From positions 1 through 35,999 of the forward strand of contig JALUUO010000072.1 in NCBI GenBank assembly GCA_027021335.1: a DNA stretch of 35,999 bases, in the 5' to 3' direction. The DNA is from Nitrospirota bacterium (GTDB taxonomy: Bacteria; Nitrospirota; Thermodesulfovibrionia; SZUA-242). Under the pieces are notes generated by a model. The model saw nothing but the letters and a program-made list of their open reading frames with translations, made no database searches and had not been told where the DNA came from. Shown piece after piece: positions 10,020-17,953 of this stretch. Numbering within the stretch: the first letter of the stretch is position 1; each line of letters begins with the position of its first letter. The position numbers were made by a program, and so were the translations under genes.

Positions 10020-10787
10020 CTACCAGTACCGGCTTATTTTTTTCAGGTATTGAATGTCCTTCCAGTCATGTCCGAGGATTTTTGCCCCATACTTGTCCGC
10101 CTCCAGTGAGTTGCTTGAACCGAATATAATGTTTGCCGGTGGACAGAGGGGGTCGCCGGATATGTGTGAGCCTTTCATGCCTACAGTGCCGTCCACAATG
10201 GTCCAGTGAGGTCTTACAATACGAATTAGGTCGCTTAAGCATCCGTCCGGATTCTTTTTATGAATTTGTGATTTCTTGTATGTCCAGTACCCGCTGTAAT
10301 GGGCTGAGGGCAGTACGCCCACCATATTTTTAAGCCCAAGTGTCACTTTCAGCATAGAGTGGTCTTTTAGCACAGGTATCGATATGATAAAAACGCTTGC
10401 AAGTATATCAGGAAGATAAATGCTATCCCATACCTCGGCATTCGGTACCCTGACAGGAGAGCTGGGCAGCGAGTCAAGATCGATCAGTTTTACTCCAAGA
10501 GAATTATAGCCCAGCTGTTCTAAGTTTTCGAGTGTATTTCCGGTCCCTGAGCCTTCAGCTACCGCTATTTCATAAAACCCGGCATTTTCAAGCGCCATGA
10601 CGATACCCGCCACAACCCTGAAGTCGGTGGTTACCGGCGGCGGAGTTGGTCTTACAATATTGGGTTTCAAAATGATCAGGGTATCGGATGGTGGAGACGA
10701 CTCATCTATCAACCTGGAGGTAACCCTGCTTGCAGCTTTTACCGGGTCTGACGCGATCTCTTTGTGGATGTATTTTGACGAAGTCAA
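10020..10787 (-). CDS. DUF362-family protein
   Basis: A 255-residue protein with the DUF362 hallmarks ILKPNIVRP near residue 40, VAEGSGTG near 98 and PVLKDHSMLKVTLGLKNMVG near 140. The function of the family is not established. There is no ferredoxin-type Cys cluster of the kind found in longer DUF362 proteins. The start is uncertain: an in-frame stop lies only eight codons before the TTG at 10785-10787, and no ATG or GTG is available between them, so TTG is the best choice although no ribosome site is visible. It lies 43 bp after the DtxR-FeoA gene on the same strand. Confidence 0.75.
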   Translation of the reverse strand: MTSSKYIHKEIASDPVKAASRVTSRLIDESSPPSDTLIILKPNIVRPTPPPVTTDFRVVAGIVMALENAGFYEIAVAEGSGTGNTLENLEQLGYNSLGVKLIDLDSLPSSPVRVPNAEVWDSIYLPDILASVFIISIPVLKDHSMLKVTLGLKNMVGVLPSAHYSGYWTYKKSQIHKKNPDGCLSDLIRIVRPHWTIVDGTVGMKGSHISGDPLCPPANIIFGSSNSLEADKYGAKILGHDWKDIQYLKKISRYW

Positions 10788-10830
10788 TTTTGGTTCAGGC
10801 TCTGCCGGCTTTCATCCGGTTTTAATCCTG

Positions 10831-11469
10831 TCAGGAAGTGGTTCTTACAAAAATTCCCTTGACTATTTCGTTATCCAGGGCAAGTGTGGTTTCCTCCACC
10901 TGGATTACCATGGTTGGACGTTTCTGCATAAGACGCACTGTACTTCCTGGAGCAAGTCCCATAGCTGTCAGCTTTTCTATATGCGATGTGTTTAGAAACG
11001 CCACAACGACATCAGTGCCCACTTCCACGTTGCTGAGATTAGTGATAAGTGGCGTGTATTTCTTCGATAAAGCGGAACAGCATGCGCCCTTGGGTATGGG
11101 TTTTCCGTGCGGGCATGCAGGTGGATGCCCAAGGAAGGTGCATAGCGCTTCTTCCACGTTCTTACTGATCACATGCTCGAATGTGCAGGCGTCATCCTCG
11201 TAGTTCGACAGATCCAGGACATCATGAAAAAGCCGCTCTGCAAGACGGTGGCGTCTCACTATATCGTGGGCCCTGTCTTCTGCATCTTCAGTAAGAGCAG
11301 GGATATTGCCGTCAAAGGAAAGCATGCCTTTGGCTTCAAGCATCTCGACCGCTTTCAGCGTGATTTTGTCGGCAAGAGAGGCGCGGTCCAGGGTCCCACG
11401 CTCCCTTAGTTCCCAGAACGTCTCCAGCATTTCATCGATACTATCTGCGTAATCGCATCTGTCGTTCAT
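10831..11469 (-). CDS. DtxR-like metal-sensor protein fused to a FeoA domain, recognition helix shortened
   Basis: A 212-residue protein. Residues 1-80 match the DtxR winged-helix region, including the linker RRHRLAERL. Residues 81-125 match the dimerisation/metal domain with C95-x2-E98-H99, the Cys-Glu-His set of iron-type DtxR/IdeR. Residues 136-211 are a FeoA/SH3 domain (LTAMGLAPGSTVRL). Compared from memory with C. diphtheriae DtxR, about six residues are missing between LADKI and VEMLEAKG, exactly the turn and recognition helix, so DNA binding is doubtful. ATG 11467-11469 has AAGGAG six bases upstream and is preferred over the TTG at 11475. It lies 13 bp after feoB; no stand-alone feoA is present. 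Confidence 0.85.
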   Translation of the reverse strand: MNDRCDYADSIDEMLETFWELRERGTLDRASLADKITLKAVEMLEAKGMLSFDGNIPALTEDAEDRAHDIVRRHRLAERLFHDVLDLSNYEDDACTFEHVISKNVEEALCTFLGHPPACPHGKPIPKGACCSALSKKYTPLITNLSNVEVGTDVVVAFLNTSHIEKLTAMGLAPGSTVRLMQKRPTMVIQVEETTLALDNEIVKGIFVRTTS

Positions 11470-11482
11470 CCGCAACTCCTTT

Positions 11483-13462
11483 TTACAACCTTATTCCCGA
11501 GGCTTTTATTATAAAGTTTAGCGTTCCTCCAATGGCTATGGCAAACGACATGACTATGCCTAGCATGGTCATTGCCGATTTAAACCCTCTTTCCTTAATC
11601 ATCATGAGCAGGCTGGCAAGACAAGGCACAAAAAGTGTGATTGTTACCAGAGCCACTGTAACCTGTGCAGGTGTTAACATTCCCTTTTTAGACATATTGA
11701 AGAATCCGGCGGCTCCGTAATCCCTTCGCAGAAAACCCATTATGAATGCGTCGGTTGCCATCTCCGGAAGTCCGAGCAGGGTCACAACTACTGGAGAAAG
11801 GGCTTCTCTGAGCCAGACCAGCAGGTGAAACCTATCCAGGAAAAAAAGTGTGAGTGTGCCGATTATGAATAGCGGCACGGCTTCCCGCAGATACCACTCG
11901 GTACGCCCCAGTGTCTTCAGTAACACGTTTGACATTCGTGGCATTCTTATGGGAGGAAGATCAAGAAAAAGCGCCGGTTTTTCGCCTTTTACAACCATTG
12001 AGGCGAGCCAACCAAGGAAGATCAGCGTAGTTACTATGCTTAGAATCCAGATTATCGTGACTTTGTAGGATAAAGAACTTAGAAGACCCATGATAACCCC
12101 AAGCTGAGCCGAACACGGCACTGCCAGGGCCAGCAGAAACGTGGCGATTATACGTTCCCTTCTGGTTTCAAGAATTCGGGTGGTCATTGTGGCCATTGTA
12201 ACGCAGCCAAGTCCCAGCACCATGGGTAAGACAGCTTTGCCGTTTAGGCCCATGAAATTAAATATGCGGTTTGTCATAACCGCGAGCCTGGGCAGGTATC
12301 CGGAGTCTTCCAGAATGCCGAATGCGATAAAAAAGGTTCCGGTTATCGGAAGTATTATTGCGATTGCATATGTCAAAGCCATAGTTATTACGCCATAGGG
12401 ACCAACCAGCATATCACGGAGAAATGCTATCGGAATCAAGGAGGCCAGGCGCTCGGCCCATGGGTTTAAGTATTGGCCGAAAATCACGTTTTCAAGGAAA
12501 TCCACGAATACTCCGGCGCCAAGATTTCCAACAAAGAGCCAGATAATATAAAGCACGGCTAATAGGATAGGAATGCCCCAGACCGGATGAGTGCTGTATC
12601 TGCCTATTAACTGCAATGCTTTTCCTCTGCCGGGTTCTGTTTTGGTTAGTACCTCTCCGAATATCTGTTCCACTTTACTTAGACGTGTGCTGCTTAGCAC
12701 TTCGGCAAGGGGTCGCTCGAAGTGTTTTTGGAGGTTTTTAACTATCCTTTCCACCTGCCGTACTTCATCTTCAGCAAGGTTGGATCTGAGCCATTCATTC
12801 ATCCCCGGCGCACCTGAAAGGATCATAAGCGCCAGCGATCGATTGGATACCGAGGCTGCGGGAAGATGTTCTGATATTTTTTCGAGCGCTTTTTCTATGC
12901 GTGCATCGTAATTGAATGTTAGGAAAGGGATTTTGGGCGATTGAAGTGCGGCTTTTATCTGGTTTATACCCTTTTTCTGCGGCGCAATAGCGCTTATCAC
13001 ATGTATTCCCAGCAGGCTGGAGAGTTTTTTTGTATCTATCTGTATTCCACGGTCTGTCGCCTCGTCCCACATATTAAGAACCAGAATCATCGGTCTGCCT
13101 GTTTCGGCCAGCTGGAGGGCCAGCATAAGTGTGCGCTTCATGTTTTTGGCGTCGGCTACCTGTACGACCGAATGAAACGGATGCTTGAGCAGGATATCCC
13201 TTGTCACACGTTCATCTTCACTCATGGGCACAAGACTGCTTGTGCCTGGAGTGTCTATCAGGTGGTACTTCTTTTCGCCGGCAATTAGGTTGCCGTGTGT
13301 TACCTCCACCGTTGTGCCCGGATAGTTTGATACCGTGGCATATTTTCCGGTAAGAAGGCCGAAGATAACGCTTTTACCAACGTTTGCGTTTCCAAGGAGG
13401 ATAACCCTGTCAGAATCTGATTTCTCCTCTACTGCTTTATCTTTGTGGCAATGATCATGCAT
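11483..13462 (-). CDS. feoB: Ferrous iron transporter FeoB
   Basis: A 659-residue inner-membrane protein. The N-terminal G domain shows GNANVGKS (24-31), DTPG (70-73) and NMWD (130-133), followed by a helical GDI-like region. Gate domains with about eight membrane segments occupy roughly residue 290 onward, with the conserved FLRRDYGAAG near residue 570. It imports Fe2+ into the cytoplasm. The first residues are His/Cys-rich (MHDHCH). It lacks about 110 residues relative to E. coli FeoB, as in many anaerobes. GAAGGAG precedes ATG 13462. It is the first gene of the minus-strand cluster and its partner FeoA domain is supplied by the downstream gene. Confidence 0.95.
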   Translation of the reverse strand: MHDHCHKDKAVEEKSDSDRVILLGNANVGKSVIFGLLTGKYATVSNYPGTTVEVTHGNLIAGEKKYHLIDTPGTSSLVPMSEDERVTRDILLKHPFHSVVQVADAKNMKRTLMLALQLAETGRPMILVLNMWDEATDRGIQIDTKKLSSLLGIHVISAIAPQKKGINQIKAALQSPKIPFLTFNYDARIEKALEKISEHLPAASVSNRSLALMILSGAPGMNEWLRSNLAEDEVRQVERIVKNLQKHFERPLAEVLSSTRLSKVEQIFGEVLTKTEPGRGKALQLIGRYSTHPVWGIPILLAVLYIIWLFVGNLGAGVFVDFLENVIFGQYLNPWAERLASLIPIAFLRDMLVGPYGVITMALTYAIAIILPITGTFFIAFGILEDSGYLPRLAVMTNRIFNFMGLNGKAVLPMVLGLGCVTMATMTTRILETRRERIIATFLLALAVPCSAQLGVIMGLLSSLSYKVTIIWILSIVTTLIFLGWLASMVVKGEKPALFLDLPPIRMPRMSNVLLKTLGRTEWYLREAVPLFIIGTLTLFFLDRFHLLVWLREALSPVVVTLLGLPEMATDAFIMGFLRRDYGAAGFFNMSKKGMLTPAQVTVALVTITLFVPCLASLLMMIKERGFKSAMTMLGIVMSFAIAIGGTLNFIIKASGIRL

Positions 13463-13688
13463 ATTGCTCCTTCATACGACCGAATTGAGCAATTTTTTGC
13501 TCGGTTTCAGTGCGCTTTTCTAAACGGCAATCAACCTGAATGTTAATCCAACTTAATATTAAAACAATTAATAATATACCTTTACCAGCCTATTTATAAA
13601 GTTTAACGCAGCTTATTGAGAGTAAAGCGTGTGATTAAGAAATCCATAGACATATCCGATACATAATAGAGACGGGAGGTATTTAAGC
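13463..13688. promoter_or_regulatory. Divergent intergenic region between feoB and the LOG-family gene
   Basis: This 226-bp A/T-rich spacer must hold promoters for both directions. An inverted repeat GAGCAA(TTTT)TTGCTC occupies 13487-13502, 25 bp before the feoB start, and could be a leader hairpin or operator. The palindrome TTAATATTAA lies near 13554-13563. I found no convincing DtxR- or Fur-type operator and no consensus -35/-10 pair. Confidence 0.4.
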
Positions 13689-14381
13689 ATGGAAGATATG
13701 AGAACGTCTGAAACGTGGAGAATTTTCAGAATACAGTCAGAGCTTGTGGATGGATTCGAAACGTTGCACGATCTGGGACCTGCTGTAACTGTATTTGGCA
13801 GTTCACGCCTTGCTGTCGGTTCCGAGTACTACACTGCTGCTGAAACTGTAGCTGCAAAGCTCTCCGCTGCCGGGTTTGCTGTTATTACAGGTGGTGGTCC
13901 AGGCATTATGGAGGGCGCTAATAAGGGCTGTTGCGGCAATGGATCACAATCCGTCGGCCTCAATATTGCTCTTCCTACAGAACAGTTTCCTAACAAATAT
14001 CAAGACATAAGTCTTACCTTCAGGTATTTTTTTGCTCGCAAACTTATGTTTGTAAAGTACGCTATAGCCTATGTGATTTTTCCGGGAGGTTTTGGAACTC
14101 TTGATGAACTGTTCGAGGCGTTGACCTTGGTACAGACAGAAAAAATCAGAAAATTTCCGATCATTTTGTATGGTTCTGAGTATTGGAAGGGTATGATCGA
14201 GTGGATACAGGATAAAATGCTGGGTTATGAATGTATTAACGAGGCTGAACTTGAGCTTTTTTCGGTGGTGGACAAGCCTTATGAGGTGCTGGATATCGTA
14301 GCCAAACACCATAAAAACACTACTAAAGTCGTACGCGGTGAACGCAGGAAGTATAAATCCTGCGGCATGCCGGAACTGTAA
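13689..14381 (+). CDS. LOG-family nucleotide 5'-monophosphate phosphoribohydrolase
   Basis: A 230-residue Rossmann-fold protein of the LOG (lonely guy, TIGR00730-like) family. It contains GGGPGIMEGAN at residues 68-78 and PGGFGTLDE at 132-140, the two signatures of the nucleotide-binding and catalytic site. Members release the base from (cytokinin or purine/pyrimidine) nucleoside monophosphates. The bacterial role in this organism is probably nucleotide salvage (inference). GGGAGG lies upstream of ATG 13689. It is followed by the receiver gene with a 27-bp gap. Confidence 0.88.
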   Translation: MEDMRTSETWRIFRIQSELVDGFETLHDLGPAVTVFGSSRLAVGSEYYTAAETVAAKLSAAGFAVITGGGPGIMEGANKGCCGNGSQSVGLNIALPTEQFPNKYQDISLTFRYFFARKLMFVKYAIAYVIFPGGFGTLDELFEALTLVQTEKIRKFPIILYGSEYWKGMIEWIQDKMLGYECINEAELELFSVVDKPYEVLDIVAKHHKNTTKVVRGERRKYKSCGMPEL

Positions 14382-14408
14382 AAAAGAACTGTGGGAGGAG
14401 ACGATAGA

Positions 14409-14771
14409 ATGAAGAGGGTACTAATTGTGGATGACAGTATATCCGTCGGCCGTCAACTTGGGAAAATAATTGCTGGAGCAGGAGAGGAATTTGAAGTGAT
14501 AGGCCATGCTAAAAACGGAGCAGAGGCCATTCAGGTACACCAGGTGGAACGTCCGGATATCGTTTGTATGGATATGAATATGCCGGTAATGGATGGGTTG
14601 ACCGCTTTACGAACTCTTGTCGCCATTGACCGTGATGTGAAGGTTGTAATGGTTACGTCGCTGGGAGGGGTAGGGGAGAAGTATACAGAGGCTCTGAAGC
14701 TGGGAGCAAAAAACGTTATATCAAAGCCGTTCGAGCCTGATAATGTGTTGAGGATACTTCGGGAACTGTAG
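14409..14771 (+). CDS. Stand-alone receiver (CheY-like response regulator)
   Basis: A 120-residue single receiver domain: acidic pair D8/D9, phospho-acceptor D55 (CMDMNMP), T83 and K106 (SKPFEP) are all present. There is no output domain. The frame is open to a GTG at 14391, but GGGAGGAG (14393-14400) upstream of ATG 14409 shows the latter is the start. The next gene encodes a CheX-type phosphatase, which probably dephosphorylates this protein. It may act on a motor or another partner as CheY does; no kinase is adjacent. Confidence 0.93.
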   Translation: MKRVLIVDDSISVGRQLGKIIAGAGEEFEVIGHAKNGAEAIQVHQVERPDIVCMDMNMPVMDGLTALRTLVAIDRDVKVVMVTSLGGVGEKYTEALKLGAKNVISKPFEPDNVLRILREL

Positions 14772-14782
14772 GGCATAGGGCA

Positions 14783-14810
14783 GGCGAAAGGCGAAAGGTG
14801 AAGGGCGAAA
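14783..14810 (+). repeat. Tandem 7-bp repeat, four copies, in the receiver-CheX spacer
   Basis: Units GGCGAAA, GGCGAAA, GGTGAAG and GGCGAAA follow each other without gaps. They lie in the 52-bp spacer between the receiver stop and the CheX-fusion start, just before the real ribosome site (GGGAGG, 14812-14817). The purine-rich repeats could act as extra weak ribosome landing sites or vary in copy number by slippage. Confidence 0.8.
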
Positions 14811-14823
14811 TGGGAGGAGTGTA

Positions 14824-15693
14824 ATGGCGGTTAAGTTTTTCGGTCAGTTCATGGTGGAAAAAGGGTTGGTCTCGAGAGAGCTTCTTTTAAAAGCGATTGA
14901 ACTGCAGGAGTCTACAAATCTCAAGTTAGGCGAGATGGCGCTTTCAATGGGTCTTATAACCGAGGCGGATATCAAGCGTATACACGAGGGGCAACGCTTT
15001 GAAGACCTACGGTTCGGAGACATGGCTGTGAAACTGGGCATTCTTACTCCGGACGAGCTTGAGCAGGTTCTGACAAAGCAGAAGAACAACCACCTTTATA
15101 TAGGTGAGGCCTTGATAAAAGTGGGAGCTCTGAAGGCTGAAGACTTGCCTCGTTATCTTGATGAGTTTAAAGCGGACCAGGCTCCGTACATGGTAGAGAG
15201 GGTTGCAATTCCGGAGGGAGTGCCGAACCAAGATTTGTGGGAACTCTCGGCCGACCTGACATATAAAATGTTTACACGCATTGTAGGGCTGACCTTTAGA
15301 CCGGGACAGTGTCAGCTTGTTAAGAGTATAGATCGTAATGATCTGATTGTAGCCATAGACCTGACAGGTCATGTGACTGCCCGTTATCTGCTCTCTGTAT
15401 CTTCAGGAGTGAGACAGCTTATTGCGCAGGCGATTCTCCAGGAAAACGATGTAACAAACGAACCCGATGATGTGTTGAACGATACGGTTATGGAGTTTAT
15501 GAATATTGTCTGTGGAAACATTGCGGCAAAGGCTGCGCAACTTGGAAAAATAATAGAGATTGATCCTCCCGAAATAATCGGTGCGGCAGAAGGCAGCGGC
15601 GGCCTGGACCTGCCTTCCGGAGGAACAGGTCTTAAATTTCCTCTTTATGTTGCGGAGGAACAGGTAGAGATAGGAATTTTTATGCTGCCGTAA
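14824..15693 (+). CDS. CheX-type phosphatase with four N-terminal MshEN-like repeats
   Basis: A 289-residue soluble protein. Residues 5-28, 34-57, 63-86 and 92-115 are four 24-residue motifs, each separated by five residues, fitting the MshEN (T2SSE-N) pattern: G at position 3 and 10, hydrophobics at 11-12, 17 and 21, Q at 24 (three of four). Paired motifs of this kind form c-di-GMP receptor domains, but the key first Arg is kept only in motif 3 (Lys in motif 2). Residues about 135-289 are a CheX/CheC phosphatase domain with the catalytic pattern D220-x3-E224-x2-N227. It probably dephosphorylates the neighbouring receiver. ATG 14824 follows GGGAGGAG. Confidence 0.85.
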   Translation: MAVKFFGQFMVEKGLVSRELLLKAIELQESTNLKLGEMALSMGLITEADIKRIHEGQRFEDLRFGDMAVKLGILTPDELEQVLTKQKNNHLYIGEALIKVGALKAEDLPRYLDEFKADQAPYMVERVAIPEGVPNQDLWELSADLTYKMFTRIVGLTFRPGQCQLVKSIDRNDLIVAIDLTGHVTARYLLSVSSGVRQLIAQAILQENDVTNEPDDVLNDTVMEFMNIVCGNIAAKAAQLGKIIEIDPPEIIGAAEGSGGLDLPSGGTGLKFPLYVAEEQVEIGIFMLP

Positions 15694-15781
15694 GGAAGTT
15701 TAAGTCTTGTTTAGGATAGCAAACAAACGAAAATATTTTTAAAATTTATAAAAACATAAAAGAAACATCCCAAAATAAGTA

Positions 15782-15820
15782 GTTCTCTTTCTGAATGAGA
15801 ACATATCTCAATAAGTTCTC
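15782..15820. other. GTTCTC/GAGAAC inverted repeats between convergent genes
   Basis: GTTCTC (15782-15787) pairs with GAGAAC (15797-15802), and a third copy GTTCTC lies at 15815-15820. They sit in the A/T-rich 159-bp gap between the converging CheX-fusion and ppx genes. A role in transcript ending is possible, but there is no T-run directly after the stem. Confidence 0.35.
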
Positions 15821-15852
15821 ACTGCACTGTCAACGCGAACTGTTTGAAAGGC

Positions 15853-16818
15853 TTATCCGGCCTGGGCCGGCATCGCCTGAAGGTTCTTCCTGATAAGCCT
15901 GAGAAGAAGTCCCTCTCTTAAGCCCCTGTCGCATATCACTATGCGTTTTGCCCCAAGGAAGCGTATTATCTCGATAGCCGCAGATGTTCCTGCCGGTACA
16001 ATTTCAGCGCGGTCGTAAGGTATTCCGGCGGTCTTTTTAAGTTCTGCTGTTGTTTTGCCTGAGAGAAACATGGAGGTTTTTTCAAGATCCACGGCTTTCA
16101 TTTCGTATCCGTGCAAATGGTTTTTACGGCTCTGTAGAGCCATATGCACTGCCGCAAGTGTTGTGAATGTTCCTCCTGTGCCCACAAGCAGTGGTGTCTG
16201 GACAGAGCCTTTTTCTAAGTTCTTAGTCAGAGCTGTCCGGACTGTTTTTGCTATTTCATGCCATTCATCTTTACAAACCGGATCGCTTCGGACTATTCTG
16301 TCTGTAAGATAAACAGCTCCTATATCCAGTGAAAATACCTGTACGGCGCCGGCATCTGCAGTGCCCAGCGAAATCTCGACGCTTCCTCCGCCGATATCAG
16401 CCACCGCAAACCGGCCGGCCCCGAGATCAAGGCTGTAAGCGGCGCTTTCAAAAACTATCAGAGCTTCCTCATCGCCGGATATTCTCTTCAGATCAACACC
16501 GAAAACCCGTTGTATTTCGGCTTTTATACTATTGCCGTTTTTTGCAGTCCTAAGCGCGCTTGTGGCGGTCAGCGAAACTGTGGATACATTGAGGCTTTCC
16601 AGAGTGGTTATTATGCGTCTTAGTGCTGTCATCAGCCGCTGCCGGGCTTCCGGTGATATTTTCCTGGAAAGGGCGATATCTTTACCCAGGGCGGTGGAAA
16701 CACGTATGTCATCCAGCAGCTGATAGCTTCCATCCGGCTGCGCCTCTGCGACCATGCATCGTACCGAGTGAGTGCCGATATCGATTGCAGCCAATCGAAG
16801 ACTTGACGTCTGGTTCAT
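15853..16818 (-). CDS. ppx: Exopolyphosphatase / GppA-type phosphatase (short form)
   Basis: A 321-residue Ppx/GppA protein of the actin-like ATPase superfamily. It has the N-terminal phosphate loop AAIDIGTHSVR (residues 10-20), the acidic segment GDEEALIVF, the second loop VADIGGGSVEIS near residue 140, and VGTGGTFTTLAA near 215. Only the two catalytic domains are present; the C-terminal HD-like extension of long enzymes is absent. It cleaves terminal phosphate from polyphosphate or pppGpp; which one cannot be told. The link to phosphate metabolism fits the nearby pst operon. The gene is transcribed toward the CheX fusion and stands alone on its strand. Confidence 0.9.
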   Translation of the reverse strand: MNQTSSLRLAAIDIGTHSVRCMVAEAQPDGSYQLLDDIRVSTALGKDIALSRKISPEARQRLMTALRRIITTLESLNVSTVSLTATSALRTAKNGNSIKAEIQRVFGVDLKRISGDEEALIVFESAAYSLDLGAGRFAVADIGGGSVEISLGTADAGAVQVFSLDIGAVYLTDRIVRSDPVCKDEWHEIAKTVRTALTKNLEKGSVQTPLLVGTGGTFTTLAAVHMALQSRKNHLHGYEMKAVDLEKTSMFLSGKTTAELKKTAGIPYDRAEIVPAGTSAAIEIIRFLGAKRIVICDRGLREGLLLRLIRKNLQAMPAQAG

Positions 16819-16992
16819 ATTCCTTAGATTATGCCGTTGTCAGGAAACATATCCTGAGAGCCTCCAGGTTGAGCGAACCTGCATGAAAGGCTTAAAATTC
16901 TGACAGCTGTTCCCTGCATCCTTAAAACTGTTACAGTAGCAAGGCCTTATTATAAGCCGGCCGGTTTGCGAATATAGGTAAAATAAAAACAC

Positions 16993-17859
16993 ATGAAAAT
17001 CTTCTGGGCGATTCCCCTCATGGCGATTTGGGGTAGCAGTTACGTAATCATCAAGGCTGGCCTTCAGTATACCACTCCGATCTTTTTTGCTGCGATAAGA
17101 GCGTTTCCGGCCGGATTGATTATTCTTTTACTAAGTTCATTAAGGTCTGATTCCACGCCTCTTCTTCGTAAAACAGCCTGGGATTGGTTCATGGTTTCCA
17201 TGCTTGGACTTTTTTGTACGACTGCCTTTTTCTGGGCCATGTTTGTCGGTACCCCCCTGGTCGGCGCCGGCCTTGCGGCTGTGCTTATTAATACGCAACC
17301 TTTTTTCGTTGCTGCAATAGCCTATTTTTTTCTGTCCGAGCGCTTTGGGTGGCGAAAAGCAGTTCATCTTTTGACGGGTTTTTCAGGTGTAATATTGATT
17401 ACTTGGCCAAAGATCGAAGGCGGCTTCTCTGCGGACCTGTTAGGCATAGCTATATTACTTGCAGGATCGTTTGCCTTTTCCGTGGGGATGGTGCTGTCAA
17501 AACCACTGTACCATCGGTTGGACCTGTACTGGCTTACAGGCTGGCAACTGGTGGTGGGAGGAGGGGTTTTACTTGTTGCAGCCTTCCTGCTTGAGGATGT
17601 TTTCTCTACTTTGTGGACTCTGCCTCTGGTGGCGGCTGTTGGATATCTGAGCCTTGTCAGCACGGCTGTGGCCTCTTTGGTATGGTTTCGTCTAATCCGC
17701 TTTTACCCTGTTAGTGTGCTGGCCTCGTACGGCTTTCTTATTCCTCTTTTCGGTATCATATTTGCACGCGTTTTCTACAACGAGGAATTTACACTCTGGT
17801 CTATCTCCGGCATGGCTTTGATACTGGTTGGTATATACGGTATAGAACGAAGCCGGTAG
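16993..17859 (+). CDS. EamA/DMT-family membrane transporter
   Basis: A 288-residue, very hydrophobic protein with about ten membrane segments arranged as two EamA repeats (residues about 1-135 and 145-285). The opening WAIPLMAIWGSSYVIIKAG and the internal PLVGAGLAAVLINTQPFF segment are typical of drug/metabolite transporters. Substrate is unknown; family members export amino acids, nucleosides or other metabolites. The ribosome site is weak (AGGT well upstream). The gene is divergent from ppx and is followed by the histidine kinase after 94 bp with its own promoter. Confidence 0.88.
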   Translation: MKIFWAIPLMAIWGSSYVIIKAGLQYTTPIFFAAIRAFPAGLIILLLSSLRSDSTPLLRKTAWDWFMVSMLGLFCTTAFFWAMFVGTPLVGAGLAAVLINTQPFFVAAIAYFFLSERFGWRKAVHLLTGFSGVILITWPKIEGGFSADLLGIAILLAGSFAFSVGMVLSKPLYHRLDLYWLTGWQLVVGGGVLLVAAFLLEDVFSTLWTLPLVAAVGYLSLVSTAVASLVWFRLIRFYPVSVLASYGFLIPLFGIIFARVFYNEEFTLWSISGMALILVGIYGIERSR

Positions 17860-17881
17860 ATTTTATTACGTTTGCAACCCC

Positions 17882-17910
17882 TTGGAATAAGCAGTTTTTT
17901 CCTGTAAAAT
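17882..17910 (+). promoter_or_regulatory. Sigma70-type promoter before the histidine kinase gene
   Basis: TTGGAA (17882-17887) and TAAAAT (17905-17910) are separated by 17 bp, close to the sigma70 consensus. Transcription would start near 17917, leaving a leader of about 37 nt that contains the small hairpin AATCGT(CGAA)ACGATT at 17924-17939, 14 nt before the start codon. Confidence 0.6.
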
Positions 17911-17953
17911 GAACTCGTAGGTGAATCGTCGAAACGATTGTCTATTCTAATAA

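Noticed and set aside
13520-13570. DtxR/Fur-type operator before feoB
   Set aside because: Only imperfect repeats (AATCAAC with GTTAATC) are present; they do not match a known consensus well enough.
17923-17953. Riboswitch in the histidine-kinase leader
   Set aside because: Only a 6-bp hairpin in a leader of about 37 nt; too small for a known aptamer.
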